A DNA stretch of 57,848 nucleotides from a candidate division KSB1 bacterium (lineage in GTDB: Bacteria; Zhuqueibacterota; Zhuqueibacteria; JANLFK01; Oleimicrobiaceae): positions 1-57,848 of the forward strand of contig JAPDPR010000015.1 in assembly GCA_034506335.1 (NCBI GenBank), written 5' to 3'. The notes under the pieces are model-generated. The model worked only from the letters and a program-made list of their open reading frames with translations, made no database searches and had not been told where the DNA came from. Positions 8,590-18,710 of the stretch are shown here, piece after piece. The translations under genes and the position numbers were made by a program. How positions within the stretch are numbered: position 1 is the first letter of the stretch; each line of letters opens with the position of its first letter.

Positions 8590-11500
8590 ATGATGCACAA
8601 ACCACATGTGGTGCGGTGGGGGATGGTAGGGATCTTGTTGGGTCTCATGGCCTCCTGGGGCCACGCGCAGACGATAGTGGACAACTTCAACCGCGCGACC
8701 TTGGGCTCCAATTGGACGGCCGACGCAGCCTACCAGATCGTGAACAACGAGCTGGCCAACACCAGCACGAATTACACGTGGGCTGGATTCCTGGCGGTGT
8801 TCAACGCCATGACCGGCCCTACCTCGGTCTCCTTCAAGTGGGGTACTGCTGCAGATGCCAATGGCATCAGGGAAGGAGCCCTCGCCGTGCTGCTGGATGC
8901 CAACAGCGTCAACGCCAATGGCTACATGATTTGGCATCACGGCACTAACAACAGAATCTACCTCTATACCATAGCGAACGGAGTCCCGGGCGTTAAGGTG
9001 GCCGAGGTGGTGCCCAATTTGCCTGCTCCCGTAGCCGGACAGGTTATGAAGGTCGTCATCACCTCCGATGCGACTGGGTACCGGTTCGATCTCTACATCA
9101 ACGACGTCTTGGACGGCACGCTGACCGACCCGCTCAAGCGTACCGGCAACCTAGACGGCTACGCCGGGGTCATACTCAAGGGCAATCTCAACAACAATGT
9201 GGACGATTTCACCGTCTCCAAGACGGGAGGCGGCGCCGAAACGCGCGACGATTTCAATCGCGCCGATGGGGACCCAGGGCCCAACTGGACCGCAGACCCG
9301 GTATACCAGATCGTGAGTCAAGAGCTTGCCAACACCAATACCAACTACGTGTGGGGGGACCTGGCCATTTTCAATGCCCATCCGGGCCCCAATATGGTGC
9401 AGTACACGTGGGGTGCGACGGCAGACGCAGCCGGCATCCATGAAGGTGCCTTCGCGGTAATGCTGGATGCGAACGATGTGAATACCGCCAATGGCTACAT
9501 GGTCTGGCACGCAACAACGCGCCTCTACTTGTGGACAATCGAGGCAGGCATCCCGAAGACTCCCATTACGAACATTCCCGCGGCCCTACCTCCGCCGACG
9601 GCCGGACAGACGGTCAAGGTGCTCATCAGTGAGAACGCCAACGGCTACCATTTTGACTATTACATCAACGACCAGTTCGACGGAAGGGTCTCGGACCCCC
9701 TGAAGCGTGTGGGCAGCATCAACGGCTATGCAGGCGTCATGCTGAGGGGTGGCCTGAACAACAATATCGACGACTTTGTTGCGGCCACTATCGTTGATAA
9801 CACGCCACCGGCCGCGGTCACGAACCTGGCAGTATCGGGTACCACGGCCAATTCCGTGACCTTGACGTGGACGGCTCCCGGTGACGACGGCACGGTGGGA
9901 ACTGCGGCCTCGTACGACCTCAGGTACTCCACTTCGCCGATTACTGCCACCAATTTTGACGCGGCCACGCAGGCCACCGGGCTCGGCACGCCGAAGGCCG
10001 CCGGGAGCACCGAGACGTTTACGGTGACTGGTCTCAACTCGGCCACCACCTATTACTTTGCCCTCAAGGCTACGGACGACTCTGGTAACAAGAGTGCCAT
10101 TTCCAATGTGGTCACGGCCACCACGCAGAGCCCGGTCCAGTACGCCACCTACTGGGATACATTTGAACGAGCGCAATTGGGAGATGACTGGGCTGCACAC
10201 AGCGCCTACGTCATCGAGAACGGCGAGTTAAAGAACAACATCACCAGCGGTACCGCGGCATGGGGTTACGCGGCAGTGTTCAAGAAGTTCCCCAAGCCAC
10301 GTGCCGCGATGGTCGTCTGGAGCGAGACGGCCACCACGACAGGTATCGGGCAGGGTGCGGTGTGCGCGTTCATGGACCAGCCCAGTCCCAACGCCAACGG
10401 CTACATGATCTTCCACATCGATACTCGGCTTTTCCTTTATACTATCAATGCGGGCAACCCAGGTGTGCAGGTGCAGCTTCTTCTCAATGTGACCAATCAG
10501 CCGGCGGCGGGGGACACCTTCAAAGTGGTTATCAGTTCCGATGCCACTGGCCATCACTTTGACGTCTACAAGAACCGTACCTTCGTCGGGCGGCTCAATG
10601 ACGCATCGCGCCTCATAAACCCGGCCACTTGGTACGTGGGAGCGTACCTCAAGGGCGGCACCAATTATGGCGGCAAGAACAACATTGAGGCCTTCGGTGT
10701 GGAACTGACCGCCACCGACCCGGCCAAGGTGGAGTACTGGTCCGGGGACGCCCAAACTGGCAGGATTGGTGACGCATTGCCCCAACCGTTGAAGGTGCTG
10801 GTCACCGATAACAACAACGTGCCTGTTCCCGGCGTCTATGTGGACTTTGCCGTAACCAGCGGCGCCGCAGGTCTCAGCACGGATATCGCCTCGTTTGACG
10901 GCAACATCTGGTTAGAGGCAGAGAGCGGCACGGTGGAGACCCCCATGGTCCGCATAGCCGATGCGGATGCCTCCGACGGCATGTGCGTCGGCGTGCCCAC
11001 GGTCAATACCACGAACGACACCGGGAAGGTGGAGATCCACTTCTTCGTGCCACAAAGCGGCACCTACTATCTCTGGGTCCGCTACAAGGCGCCGGACAAC
11101 TTGTCCAACTCCTTCTACGTGAAGAAGGACAAGGGAGCCTATGCGCTGGTCAATCTGACTGTTTCGGCCCCGTGGGCGTGGTCCAAGTACGCCACGGCGT
11201 TTAGCTTCACCAAGGGCGGGCACAGCCTCACCCTGAAGAACGCCGAGGATGGCACACTGCTCGACAAGATTCTTCTGACCACTTCGGCCACCTATACGCC
11301 CACAGGTCTGGGGAGCGCGGCGACGACTTACGCAGACAAACGCACGGATGGCGACGGTCTGGCCTCGGCAATCTGCACCTTGGGGATGCAGGTGGGGACC
11401 GTGACCATCGAAGCGCGTGCATACTACCGGGGCGACCAGCTCAGCGGCAGTCCGGTGACGTTCACGGAGACGGCAGTAGGGGGCGAGGCGAGTAGACTGA

Positions 11501-14500
11501 TTTACGTCTCGGGCGACAGCGTGTTTGGCCAGGCGGGACAGCGGCTGGCCCAGCCGTTCGTGGTGAAGGTCACCGATGCCTTTGGCAACGGCGTGCCCAA
11601 CGTGGCAGTGACCTTCACGGTGCTGGAGGGTGGCGGCACGCTGTCGAATACACAGCCGGTGATGACCGACAATAACGGCTTTGCCTCCACCTACCTGACG
11701 CTGGGCTTTGGCTCCTATGTGCAGCGCGTGCAGGCCAGTGCTCCAGGCCTCCAGGGTTCGCCCATCGTATTCCGGGCCTATGCCGCAGGTCTGAACCTGG
11801 CGATGTCCAAGATCAGCGGCGACGGACAGAGCGGAACGGTGGGCACCGTTCTGGCGCAGCCACTGGTGGTAAAGGTGGCGCATGTCACCTCCGGCGATCC
11901 GGTGGCAGGTTTTCCGGTGACCTTTGTCATCACCGGCGGTGGCGGCAAGCTGGATGGCGCTGCCACCACCAAAGTGGCAAACACCGACGCCAGCGGGCAG
12001 GCCTCAGTGACCTGGACTTTGGGTGATCAGGCTGGAACGAATACCTGCGAGGCCAGGGCAACGGGAGTGAGTGGCTCGCCTTTGGTGTTCACTGCCATTG
12101 CTCAACCCGGGACGCCTACTACCTTTAGCAAAATCTCTCCGCTGGAAACAGTGACCGGGCCAGTGGGGATGCCATTGGAGCAGCCGTTCAAGGTGCGCGT
12201 GACCGACGCCAAGGGCAATGGTATCTCCGGGCATCCGGTGCGCTTTGTGCGCACCATGGGCAGCGGGACCATGGATGGCATGACCGAGCGCGACGTGGTC
12301 ACCGATGCCAACGGCTACGCGCAGGTCATCTACGTCATGGGCAGCGTTGTCGGCGAAACTAACCGCGTGGAGGCCTCCGCGCAGTACCAAGGTGCTCATC
12401 TCACCGGCTCTCCGGTGGTGTTCACCGCCATCAGTACCGAGGGCGTCGCTCATCAGCTGGCCAAGGTATCGGGCGATGGGCAGAGCGGCACGGTGGGCAC
12501 GGCTTTGCCTGCTCCCTTTGTGGTGCGGGTGACTGATATTCTGGGCAACCCCATCTCGAACCACCCGGTACGCTTTGCCGTTATCGCCGGTGGCGGAACG
12601 ATCGACGGGCAGTCGGCAGTGGAGGTCAATACCAATGCAGAGGGTTTGGCCTCGGCGACGCTGACGTTGGGCCAGGTGGCGGGACGCGAAGTGCACGTGG
12701 TGGAGGTTACCTCGCACCGCAACCAGGTCCCCTTGAGCGGATCGCCCAAGTATTTCAAGGCTTCGGCCACCCCAGGTACGCCATCGCGGCTCATCTACGT
12801 CTCCGGCAATTATCAGAGCGCCGCGGTAGGGACTACGTTGAATGAACCTTTGAAAGTCAAGGTGGCCGACGCTTTTGGCAACGGCATCAAACAACACCTG
12901 GTCACCTTCAAGGTGATCGCTGGCGGCGGGAACTTTGCCGGCATTCCGGAACAGAACGTCTACACGGACACCTTTGGTGTGGCCATGGCCTTCCTGACTC
13001 TGGGCACGCAGCCGGGCCAGAATAATAACGTGGTGGAGGCGTCGGCAAAGCAGAGCGGCGTCCACTTGGACGGTTCCCCGTTCACCTTCTACGCCACCGC
13101 CTCGCCTGGCATTGCCAGTGCCCTGCAGTACGTCAGCGGCCGCAACCAGGCAGCGGAGGTGGGCACCGCACTGCCCCAGCCACTCGTGGTGAGGGTGGTG
13201 GATAGCTTCGGCAACGCCGTCGTTGGTCACAACGTGACCTTCTCGGTGATGGAAGGAGGCGGCACGCTTGCCGGCCAGACGCAGCGCAACGTGCTGACTT
13301 TGTCTGACGGCACCGCGCGGGTGGTGTACACGCTGGGCACGGTAGCCGGGACGCTCAACAACATGGTGCGGGCGAGCGTGCCAGGGCTATCCGGCTCGCC
13401 TGTGGACTTTTACGCTACGGCGTTACCTGGTCCCCCGGCCGCATTGGTGGAAGTCTCTGGGAATGGACAGACCGGTGCCGTGGGAACACCACTTCCGCAA
13501 CCGTTCAAGACCAAGGTAGTGGACAACTACCAGAACCCGATTAGTGGCCACATTGTGACCTTTAGGGTAGTCAGCGGTGGTGGAAATCTGGCTGGTGCCA
13601 CTCGCCGGGATGTGTTCACGGACACGCAGGGCATCGGGCAAGTGACCCTCACCCTGGGCAGCACACCGGGGGTGAACAACAACGTGGTAGAGGCCACCAG
13701 CGTTGGGGCCGATAGCGTGCCATTGCCTGGCTCTGGCATGCGTTTCATCGCCTCGGCCACGGTGGGCGCCCCCAACAAACTGGTCATCGTCAGCGGCAAT
13801 AATCAGGAAGGCATTGTCGGGAATCCGTTGCCGCAGATGCTGACCGTGAAGGTGACCGACTCGCAGAACAACCCCATTATCGGCCACCCAGTGACCTTTA
13901 GGGTAATGGCCGGTGGTGGGACACTGGATGGGATGACGGACACGGTGCGTGTGGTGCCGACGGATGTGGAGGGGAAGGCGGCCGTGTTCCTCATCCTCGG
14001 GCCGGTTGCAGGGCAGAATAACAACATAGTCCATGCCACGGCCACGTATGGCGGCAATCCACTCAACGGCTCGCCGGCCATCTTTACCGCCTCGGCGCGG
14101 AGCAGCAACGCCGCTTCCATCGAGAAGGTCTCCGGCGATGGGCAATCTGGAGCGGTGGGGAGAGTGCTTCCGCAACCGTTGCGGGTACGCGCGCGGGACA
14201 GAAATCAAAACCCAGTGGCCGGACACCCGATCACTTTCAAGGTCGTGGCTGGCGGCGGTAGACTGAATGGCATAGGCTCGCAGGTGGTGGTGAACACCGG
14301 CAGCGATGGCATTGCCGAGGCCACTTGGGAGCTGGGAACGACCGCCGGCACAAACAACAACACCGTGGAGGTGACCGCCACCGATGGGGTGATGCCGCTC
14401 ACCGGCTCGCCGTTGTACTTCACCGCCTCTGCGTATGCCGGATCGCCCGACCCGTCGGCATCTACTCTCAGCGCAACATCGCCGATCCCTGCCGATGGGG

Positions 14501-17097
14501 TTACCAAGTCCCCTATCACTATTCGCCTGCGCGACCAGTACAACAACCCCGTGCCTGGTGCGGCAGTCGTCATTAGCGCCACCGGCAGCAACAACATCAT
14601 CACGCAGCCGATGAGTTTGACTGACGCAAAAGGGGAGACGCAGGGCTACCTGGCCTCCACGAAGGCCGAGATCAAGGTGGTGAGTGCGCGGGTGGTGACG
14701 CACGGCGTCGATCTGCTGGCCACCGTGCAGGTGCGCTTCACCCCACTTGCGGCCGCGCACATCGTGGAGTACGGTGGCAACGGCCAGATCGGCAACATCG
14801 GCACGGCGCTGGCCCACCCGCTTCAGGTACGAGTGACCGACGCCAACCAGAACGGCATTGCCGGCTACGCGGTGCAGTTTGTGGTGACCGCTGGAGGTGG
14901 GCGCATCGTGGAACCGCAACCGGTCTACACCGATAGCAGCGGCGTGGCGAAGGCCCAGTGGATTCTGGGCGGCGCGGTGGGATATAACCGCGCTGAGGCA
15001 CGGGCCTCGGGCCTGACGGGCTCGCCGGTAGTATTCACCGCCTTTGGCATGGAGCCCACCCCCACTGCCATGGTGATCTACTCCGGCAACAACCAGACGG
15101 GCATTGCGGGCCGGACCTTACCGCAACCGTTGGTGGTAAGAGTGACCGACGCCCTGGGTGTGGCGGTGTACGGGCGCGCGGTGCGCTTTGAGGTGATTCT
15201 GGGCGACGGCGCCATAGTCACCCCGGCGGTGGACACCACCGATGCCTACGGCCTGGCAGAGACGTATCTGACGTTGTCGCGCACCGCTGGGCTCAACCTG
15301 GTGCGGGCTACCTGTCAAGGACTCTCTACCACGGTCACGTTTACTGCCCAGGCTCGTTCGGACGTGGCTACTAAGCTGGAGGCCTTCTCCGGAGACAAAC
15401 AGTCATACGTGGTGGGTCATACCTTACCGCTGCCGCTTGTCGCCAGGGCCCTTGACAAGAACAATAACCCGGTTGCGGGTGTGCCCGTGACCTTCACGGT
15501 GGTGCAAGGCAACGGCTCTTTGCCCATCGACAACACGCGGATCACCGACAATGAGGGCAAAGCCAGCATCCCGTTCACGCTGGGTACCGCAGCAGGGACC
15601 TATCTGGTGCGGGCAGCCTCGGCAGGGCTGACGCCAGTCGTCTTCACTGCTGTGGGTGTGCCTGATGCACCAGCGGCGCTGATCTACGTCAGCGGCGACG
15701 ACCAGACCGGGAGTGTAGGTCGTGAAACGGTCTTCCCCCTGCAGGTGAGGGTCACAGACCAATACGGAAATCCTGTGCCCAACGCCTCGGTCACCTTTGT
15801 GGTCATCCAGGGAGGCGGGAGCATCGTGGAACAGCAGCCGGTCTTTACGAACGCGAACGGTATCGCGTCGGTGCGCTGGATACTTGGCCCCACGGTGGGC
15901 GAAAACAAGTGCCTGGCCTACAAGCCTGGCTGCGCCGGCTCGCCGATCGAGTTTACTGCCGTCGCGGTGGAAAACGCCTTCCCCCAGCTGGTGCTGCCGA
16001 AGAGCATTTCTGTGCAGGAAACCCAGCGTGTGCGCTTCACGGTGGTGGCCTCGGACGCTGACGGCGATCCGCTCACTTACCACGCGCGGAAGCTCCCAGC
16101 GGGCGCGACCTTCGATTCGCTGGCGACCAGAGTGTTCGACTGGACGCCTAACTATGCGCAGGCAGGAGTTTACTACCCGGTCTTCATCGTCCGGGACAAC
16201 AAGGGCGGCATCGGCATCGACTCGGTGCGCATTGAGGTTCTCAACTTCAACCGACCGCCGCATATCACGGGTTATTGGCCGGTGTTTGATGAGGTGCACA
16301 TCGTGCAACCAGACTCGATGACCTTCATGGTCGATGCCTCCGACCTGGACGGCGACAGCCTGAGGTACGAGTGGACCGTGGCGGGGATTATCACCTCCAC
16401 CACTAACTCCTACACGCTGAGGTCTGCGCAGTTCTCCGTGGGAAACTATGACGTGAAGGTCAAGGTGAGCGACGGGTACGACACCATCCAACGTGCCTGG
16501 CACGTCCGCATCACCACTACCGCGGTGGAGCTGGAGAGCTTTGCCGCCCGCGCCGTGCCGTACGAAGGGGTGGTCATCGAGTGGAAGACCGGCTATGAGA
16601 TGAACAACTTGGGCTTCCAGATCATGAGAAGCTGTGCCCCGCAGAGTGGGTACGTAGTGGTGAGCGACCAGCTTATCCCAAGCCGCGCCGACCGTACCTA
16701 TAGCTTCATCGATAAGACGGCGACCGAGAGCGGGGCCTACTACTATAAGCTGGTGGACATCGACCGGAATGGCGCACGCACCGAACACGGGCCCATTGCG
16801 GCGGTAGCACCCGTGCCGGCCAACTACAGCCTGGCCCAGAATTACCCGAACCCGTTCAACCCGGTGACGACCATCCGCTACGAGCTGCCCACAGCGGGGC
16901 GGGTGAGCGTCAAGATCTATAACATCTACGGCCAGCTGGTGCGCACACTTGTCGAGGAACAGGTGCATGCCGGCTACCACACGCTCCAGTGGGACGGACG
17001 GGATGAGTTTGGGCAGGCGGTCTCTTCGGGCGTCTACTACTATCGCATGGTAGCAGGCACCTTCGTGGAGACAAAGAAGATGGCGCTCCTCCGGTAG
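8590..17097 (+). CDS. Giant T9SS-secreted surface protein: 3 jelly-roll modules, 15 Big_1-like Ig repeats, sorting domain
   Basis: A 2,835-residue predicted extracellular protein. The signal peptide ends near 'GHAQ' (residue 27). Two jelly-roll (LamG-like) modules occupy about 28-214 and 218-397, a fibronectin III domain 404-514, and a third jelly-roll 520-711. Then come 15 Ig-like repeats (714-2463) built on 'SGDGQSGTVGTALPQPL', 'VTDAFGNPV', 'VTFxVxxGGG' and 'LSGSPVxFTA', about 350 bases each; repeat 11 is divergent. Repeat 1 is interrupted by a CBM6/35-like module (about 772-904). A cadherin-like (2464-2556) and a PKD-like domain (2557-2642) precede a T9SS-associated domain and the sorting domain with 'LAQNYPNPFNPVTT' (from about 2745). 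ATG 8590 follows GGAGG by about 8 bases. Probable role is adhesion or a surface stalk binding glycans. No catalytic domain is visible. Confidence 0.9.
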   Translation: MMHKPHVVRWGMVGILLGLMASWGHAQTIVDNFNRATLGSNWTADAAYQIVNNELANTSTNYTWAGFLAVFNAMTGPTSVSFKWGTAADANGIREGALAVLLDANSVNANGYMIWHHGTNNRIYLYTIANGVPGVKVAEVVPNLPAPVAGQVMKVVITSDATGYRFDLYINDVLDGTLTDPLKRTGNLDGYAGVILKGNLNNNVDDFTVSKTGGGAETRDDFNRADGDPGPNWTADPVYQIVSQELANTNTNYVWGDLAIFNAHPGPNMVQYTWGATADAAGIHEGAFAVMLDANDVNTANGYMVWHATTRLYLWTIEAGIPKTPITNIPAALPPPTAGQTVKVLISENANGYHFDYYINDQFDGRVSDPLKRVGSINGYAGVMLRGGLNNNIDDFVAATIVDNTPPAAVTNLAVSGTTANSVTLTWTAPGDDGTVGTAASYDLRYSTSPITATNFDAATQATGLGTPKAAGSTETFTVTGLNSATTYYFALKATDDSGNKSAISNVVTATTQSPVQYATYWDTFERAQLGDDWAAHSAYVIENGELKNNITSGTAAWGYAAVFKKFPKPRAAMVVWSETATTTGIGQGAVCAFMDQPSPNANGYMIFHIDTRLFLYTINAGNPGVQVQLLLNVTNQPAAGDTFKVVISSDATGHHFDVYKNRTFVGRLNDASRLINPATWYVGAYLKGGTNYGGKNNIEAFGVELTATDPAKVEYWSGDAQTGRIGDALPQPLKVLVTDNNNVPVPGVYVDFAVTSGAAGLSTDIASFDGNIWLEAESGTVETPMVRIADADASDGMCVGVPTVNTTNDTGKVEIHFFVPQSGTYYLWVRYKAPDNLSNSFYVKKDKGAYALVNLTVSAPWAWSKYATAFSFTKGGHSLTLKNAEDGTLLDKILLTTSATYTPTGLGSAATTYADKRTDGDGLASAICTLGMQVGTVTIEARAYYRGDQLSGSPVTFTETAVGGEASRLIYVSGDSVFGQAGQRLAQPFVVKVTDAFGNGVPNVAVTFTVLEGGGTLSNTQPVMTDNNGFASTYLTLGFGSYVQRVQASAPGLQGSPIVFRAYAAGLNLAMSKISGDGQSGTVGTVLAQPLVVKVAHVTSGDPVAGFPVTFVITGGGGKLDGAATTKVANTDASGQASVTWTLGDQAGTNTCEARATGVSGSPLVFTAIAQPGTPTTFSKISPLETVTGPVGMPLEQPFKVRVTDAKGNGISGHPVRFVRTMGSGTMDGMTERDVVTDANGYAQVIYVMGSVVGETNRVEASAQYQGAHLTGSPVVFTAISTEGVAHQLAKVSGDGQSGTVGTALPAPFVVRVTDILGNPISNHPVRFAVIAGGGTIDGQSAVEVNTNAEGLASATLTLGQVAGREVHVVEVTSHRNQVPLSGSPKYFKASATPGTPSRLIYVSGNYQSAAVGTTLNEPLKVKVADAFGNGIKQHLVTFKVIAGGGNFAGIPEQNVYTDTFGVAMAFLTLGTQPGQNNNVVEASAKQSGVHLDGSPFTFYATASPGIASALQYVSGRNQAAEVGTALPQPLVVRVVDSFGNAVVGHNVTFSVMEGGGTLAGQTQRNVLTLSDGTARVVYTLGTVAGTLNNMVRASVPGLSGSPVDFYATALPGPPAALVEVSGNGQTGAVGTPLPQPFKTKVVDNYQNPISGHIVTFRVVSGGGNLAGATRRDVFTDTQGIGQVTLTLGSTPGVNNNVVEATSVGADSVPLPGSGMRFIASATVGAPNKLVIVSGNNQEGIVGNPLPQMLTVKVTDSQNNPIIGHPVTFRVMAGGGTLDGMTDTVRVVPTDVEGKAAVFLILGPVAGQNNNIVHATATYGGNPLNGSPAIFTASARSSNAASIEKVSGDGQSGAVGRVLPQPLRVRARDRNQNPVAGHPITFKVVAGGGRLNGIGSQVVVNTGSDGIAEATWELGTTAGTNNNTVEVTATDGVMPLTGSPLYFTASAYAGSPDPSASTLSATSPIPADGVTKSPITIRLRDQYNNPVPGAAVVISATGSNNIITQPMSLTDAKGETQGYLASTKAEIKVVSARVVTHGVDLLATVQVRFTPLAAAHIVEYGGNGQIGNIGTALAHPLQVRVTDANQNGIAGYAVQFVVTAGGGRIVEPQPVYTDSSGVAKAQWILGGAVGYNRAEARASGLTGSPVVFTAFGMEPTPTAMVIYSGNNQTGIAGRTLPQPLVVRVTDALGVAVYGRAVRFEVILGDGAIVTPAVDTTDAYGLAETYLTLSRTAGLNLVRATCQGLSTTVTFTAQARSDVATKLEAFSGDKQSYVVGHTLPLPLVARALDKNNNPVAGVPVTFTVVQGNGSLPIDNTRITDNEGKASIPFTLGTAAGTYLVRAASAGLTPVVFTAVGVPDAPAALIYVSGDDQTGSVGRETVFPLQVRVTDQYGNPVPNASVTFVVIQGGGSIVEQQPVFTNANGIASVRWILGPTVGENKCLAYKPGCAGSPIEFTAVAVENAFPQLVLPKSISVQETQRVRFTVVASDADGDPLTYHARKLPAGATFDSLATRVFDWTPNYAQAGVYYPVFIVRDNKGGIGIDSVRIEVLNFNRPPHITGYWPVFDEVHIVQPDSMTFMVDASDLDGDSLRYEWTVAGIITSTTNSYTLRSAQFSVGNYDVKVKVSDGYDTIQRAWHVRITTTAVELESFAARAVPYEGVVIEWKTGYEMNNLGFQIMRSCAPQSGYVVVSDQLIPSRADRTYSFIDKTATESGAYYYKLVDIDRNGARTEHGPIAAVAPVPANYSLAQNYPNPFNPVTTIRYELPTAGRVSVKIYNIYGQLVRTLVEEQVHAGYHTLQWDGRDEFGQAVSSGVYYYRMVAGTFVETKKMALLR

Positions 17098-17195
17098 AAC
17101 GCCTGCTTAGTGTGGTGAAGCCTTCCCGGGAACCAGGGTCTCCCTGAGCGACTGGAAAAGCGCCGAGCGCCAATCCAGTTCCTTGTTCCCTCCTG

Positions 17196-17233
17196 GCCAG
17201 CGTCACGCCTTGTCGTGGCGCTGGCTTTTTTTT
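17196..17233 (+). terminator. Rho-independent terminator after the giant surface-protein gene
   Basis: GCCAGCG (17196-17202) and CACG pair with CGTG and CGCTGGC (up to 17225), followed directly by eight T residues (17226-17233). It lies about 100 bases after the stop codon. Confidence 0.9.
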
Positions 17234-17678
17234 GGGCTCCGCACACAACTGGGTACTGGCACTACACACCGTTCTCCGTGAGGCAGCCGGTCATGATGGT
17301 CAAAGGTGAAGTGGAAATGCCGCAAGGCCCAGCCTATCGCGTGGAGGAGCCTACTCGATAAGACGGGCCCTCCGAGGGCCGGTTCAGCAGGTGACCTGGG
17401 AGGTAGGCACAGACCCCTGAGCGCTCTTAGAAGGGGGTACCACCACCAACCTACTTGCTGGGGTGAAGGCACGGCCAGTAACCCTACATTCGCTCGCGCA
17501 CCATGAAGGTGGGGTACTCCCCTGACCTGCTTGAATCGCACAATCCTTGGAAACCTGGATGAACGTGAGGCGGGGCAGTGCTTTCGCGCTGGGGGCACAG
17601 AAGAATTCGCTTGTTTTTCCGAGGCGGAATAATAAATTCATGACAAAACGGAAAAGGGCGTTTGTCCGGAGACGAGCG
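17234..17678 (+). other. Intergenic region of about 445 bases with local hairpins, no gene recognised
   Basis: The stretch holds a perfect 6-bp hairpin (GGCCCT-CCG-AGGGCC, 17366-17380) and weaker pairings between the GGTAGG near 17400 and CCTACTT near 17450. None ends in a T-run. I compared it with RNase P, SRP, T-box and cobalamin-riboswitch signatures from memory and saw no match. A purine-rich GGAG at 17668-17671 serves the next gene. Confidence 0.35.
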
Positions 17679-18620
17679 ATGGCGAAGGCGCTGCGCATGC
17701 TGGAGAAGATTCGCAGAGATCAGGTCTCGGGCGCGTCTGTGCTCGCGAACGAGGCGGCCTCGTGTTTGCTGGCGTTCCTGGAGGAGCGCAAGGGGGCTCC
17801 TCCAGAGCGCATCAGGGAAGGCTTGGTAGAACTGGGGTGCGCATTGGTTACGGCACTTCCCGGCAATGGCCCCACCTTCAACCTGGTCAATTCGCTCCTG
17901 CTGCGCATGGAGGGCGCGGAGGAGAGTGACCAGCTTGCGCGCATTGCTAGGGGCCACATCACCGCATGGCTGCAGGCTTCGCAAGTGGCATTGCGAGAGA
18001 TTGCGGCTACGGTGGGTGCCCTCATCAGGGATGGCGACACTGTGTTCACGCACAGCTACAGCAGCTCCGTCTTTGCCGGTCTCAAGCAGGCGAAGGCAGC
18101 GGACCGTCGATTTCGCACCATTGTCACCGAGTCCAGGCCTCTCTTGGAGGGACGGACAATGGCCCGAGAGCTGGCCTCGTTGGGCTTGCCGGTGACCCTC
18201 GTTGTGGACGCCGCTGCACCCACCCTTGTGGCAGAGTCAGATCTGGTCCTGTTCGGCGCGGTGATGGTGACCGAGGACTTTATCGTGAACAAGGTGGGCA
18301 CCTACGCCCTTGCCTTGGCGGCACGGCATGAGCAGATTCCGGTGTATGCCGTGAGCGAGTTGTCCAAGTGCTTGCCGCGCACTCTTACCCGTGGCTTTCC
18401 CACCGAGCGGCAGCCCGATGAGGTTTGGGCCCGTGCCCCGCGCACAGTGGACGTGCGCAACTTCCAATTTGAAGCAGTGCCCCATGACCTATTCACCGGG
18501 GTTGCCACTGAGCAGGGCGTGTTGACCACCGCCGACCTACGGACCTATATCGCCGAGGAGCTGGCATCTGCCGGGGTAGCAAGCGTGTTGGCCAGCGGTG
18601 GTCCCGGCGCCTGGCCGTAA
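17679..18620 (+). CDS. eIF2B alpha/beta/delta-like protein (MtnA/ribose-1,5-bisphosphate isomerase superfamily)
   Basis: The protein (313 aa) has the superfamily layout: an N-terminal helical part beginning 'MLEKIRRDQVSGASVLANEA', then a Rossmann-like part with 'VFTHSYSS' (near 122-129), 'TESRPLLEGRTMA' (150-162) and 'FIVNKVGTYALALAA' (201-215). Catalytic isomerases of this group normally have a Cys in the 'THCN' position and an Asp in 'GAD'; here these are Ser/Tyr ('THSYSS') and Val ('FGAVMV'), so classic isomerase chemistry looks unlikely and a regulatory or different function is possible. ATG 17679 has GGAG 7 bases upstream; ATG 17640 would add 13 basic residues. The next gene begins 90 bases downstream on the same strand. 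Confidence 0.75.
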   Translation: MAKALRMLEKIRRDQVSGASVLANEAASCLLAFLEERKGAPPERIREGLVELGCALVTALPGNGPTFNLVNSLLLRMEGAEESDQLARIARGHITAWLQASQVALREIAATVGALIRDGDTVFTHSYSSSVFAGLKQAKAADRRFRTIVTESRPLLEGRTMARELASLGLPVTLVVDAAAPTLVAESDLVLFGAVMVTEDFIVNKVGTYALALAARHEQIPVYAVSELSKCLPRTLTRGFPTERQPDEVWARAPRTVDVRNFQFEAVPHDLFTGVATEQGVLTTADLRTYIAEELASAGVASVLASGGPGAWP

Positions 18621-18710
18621 GGTAACGTCTTTCCTGTGGGCTGCATCGCACGCTGAGTGCATGCAGAAGCGAAAAGTTGGTTAGGCGGTCATCATGAAAA
18701 AGGAGATTGC

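Noticed and set aside
12004..16980. Long antisense open frames under the giant surface-protein gene (12004-13230, 13423-14919, 15424-16980)
   Set aside because: They come from GC-rich codon use and from the tandem repeats. The translations are rich in His, Arg and Gly with no domain motif, whereas the plus strand shows a clear repeat protein.
17234..17678. RNase P or SRP RNA in the gap before the eIF2B-like gene
   Set aside because: The conserved core sequences of these RNAs that I know were not found.
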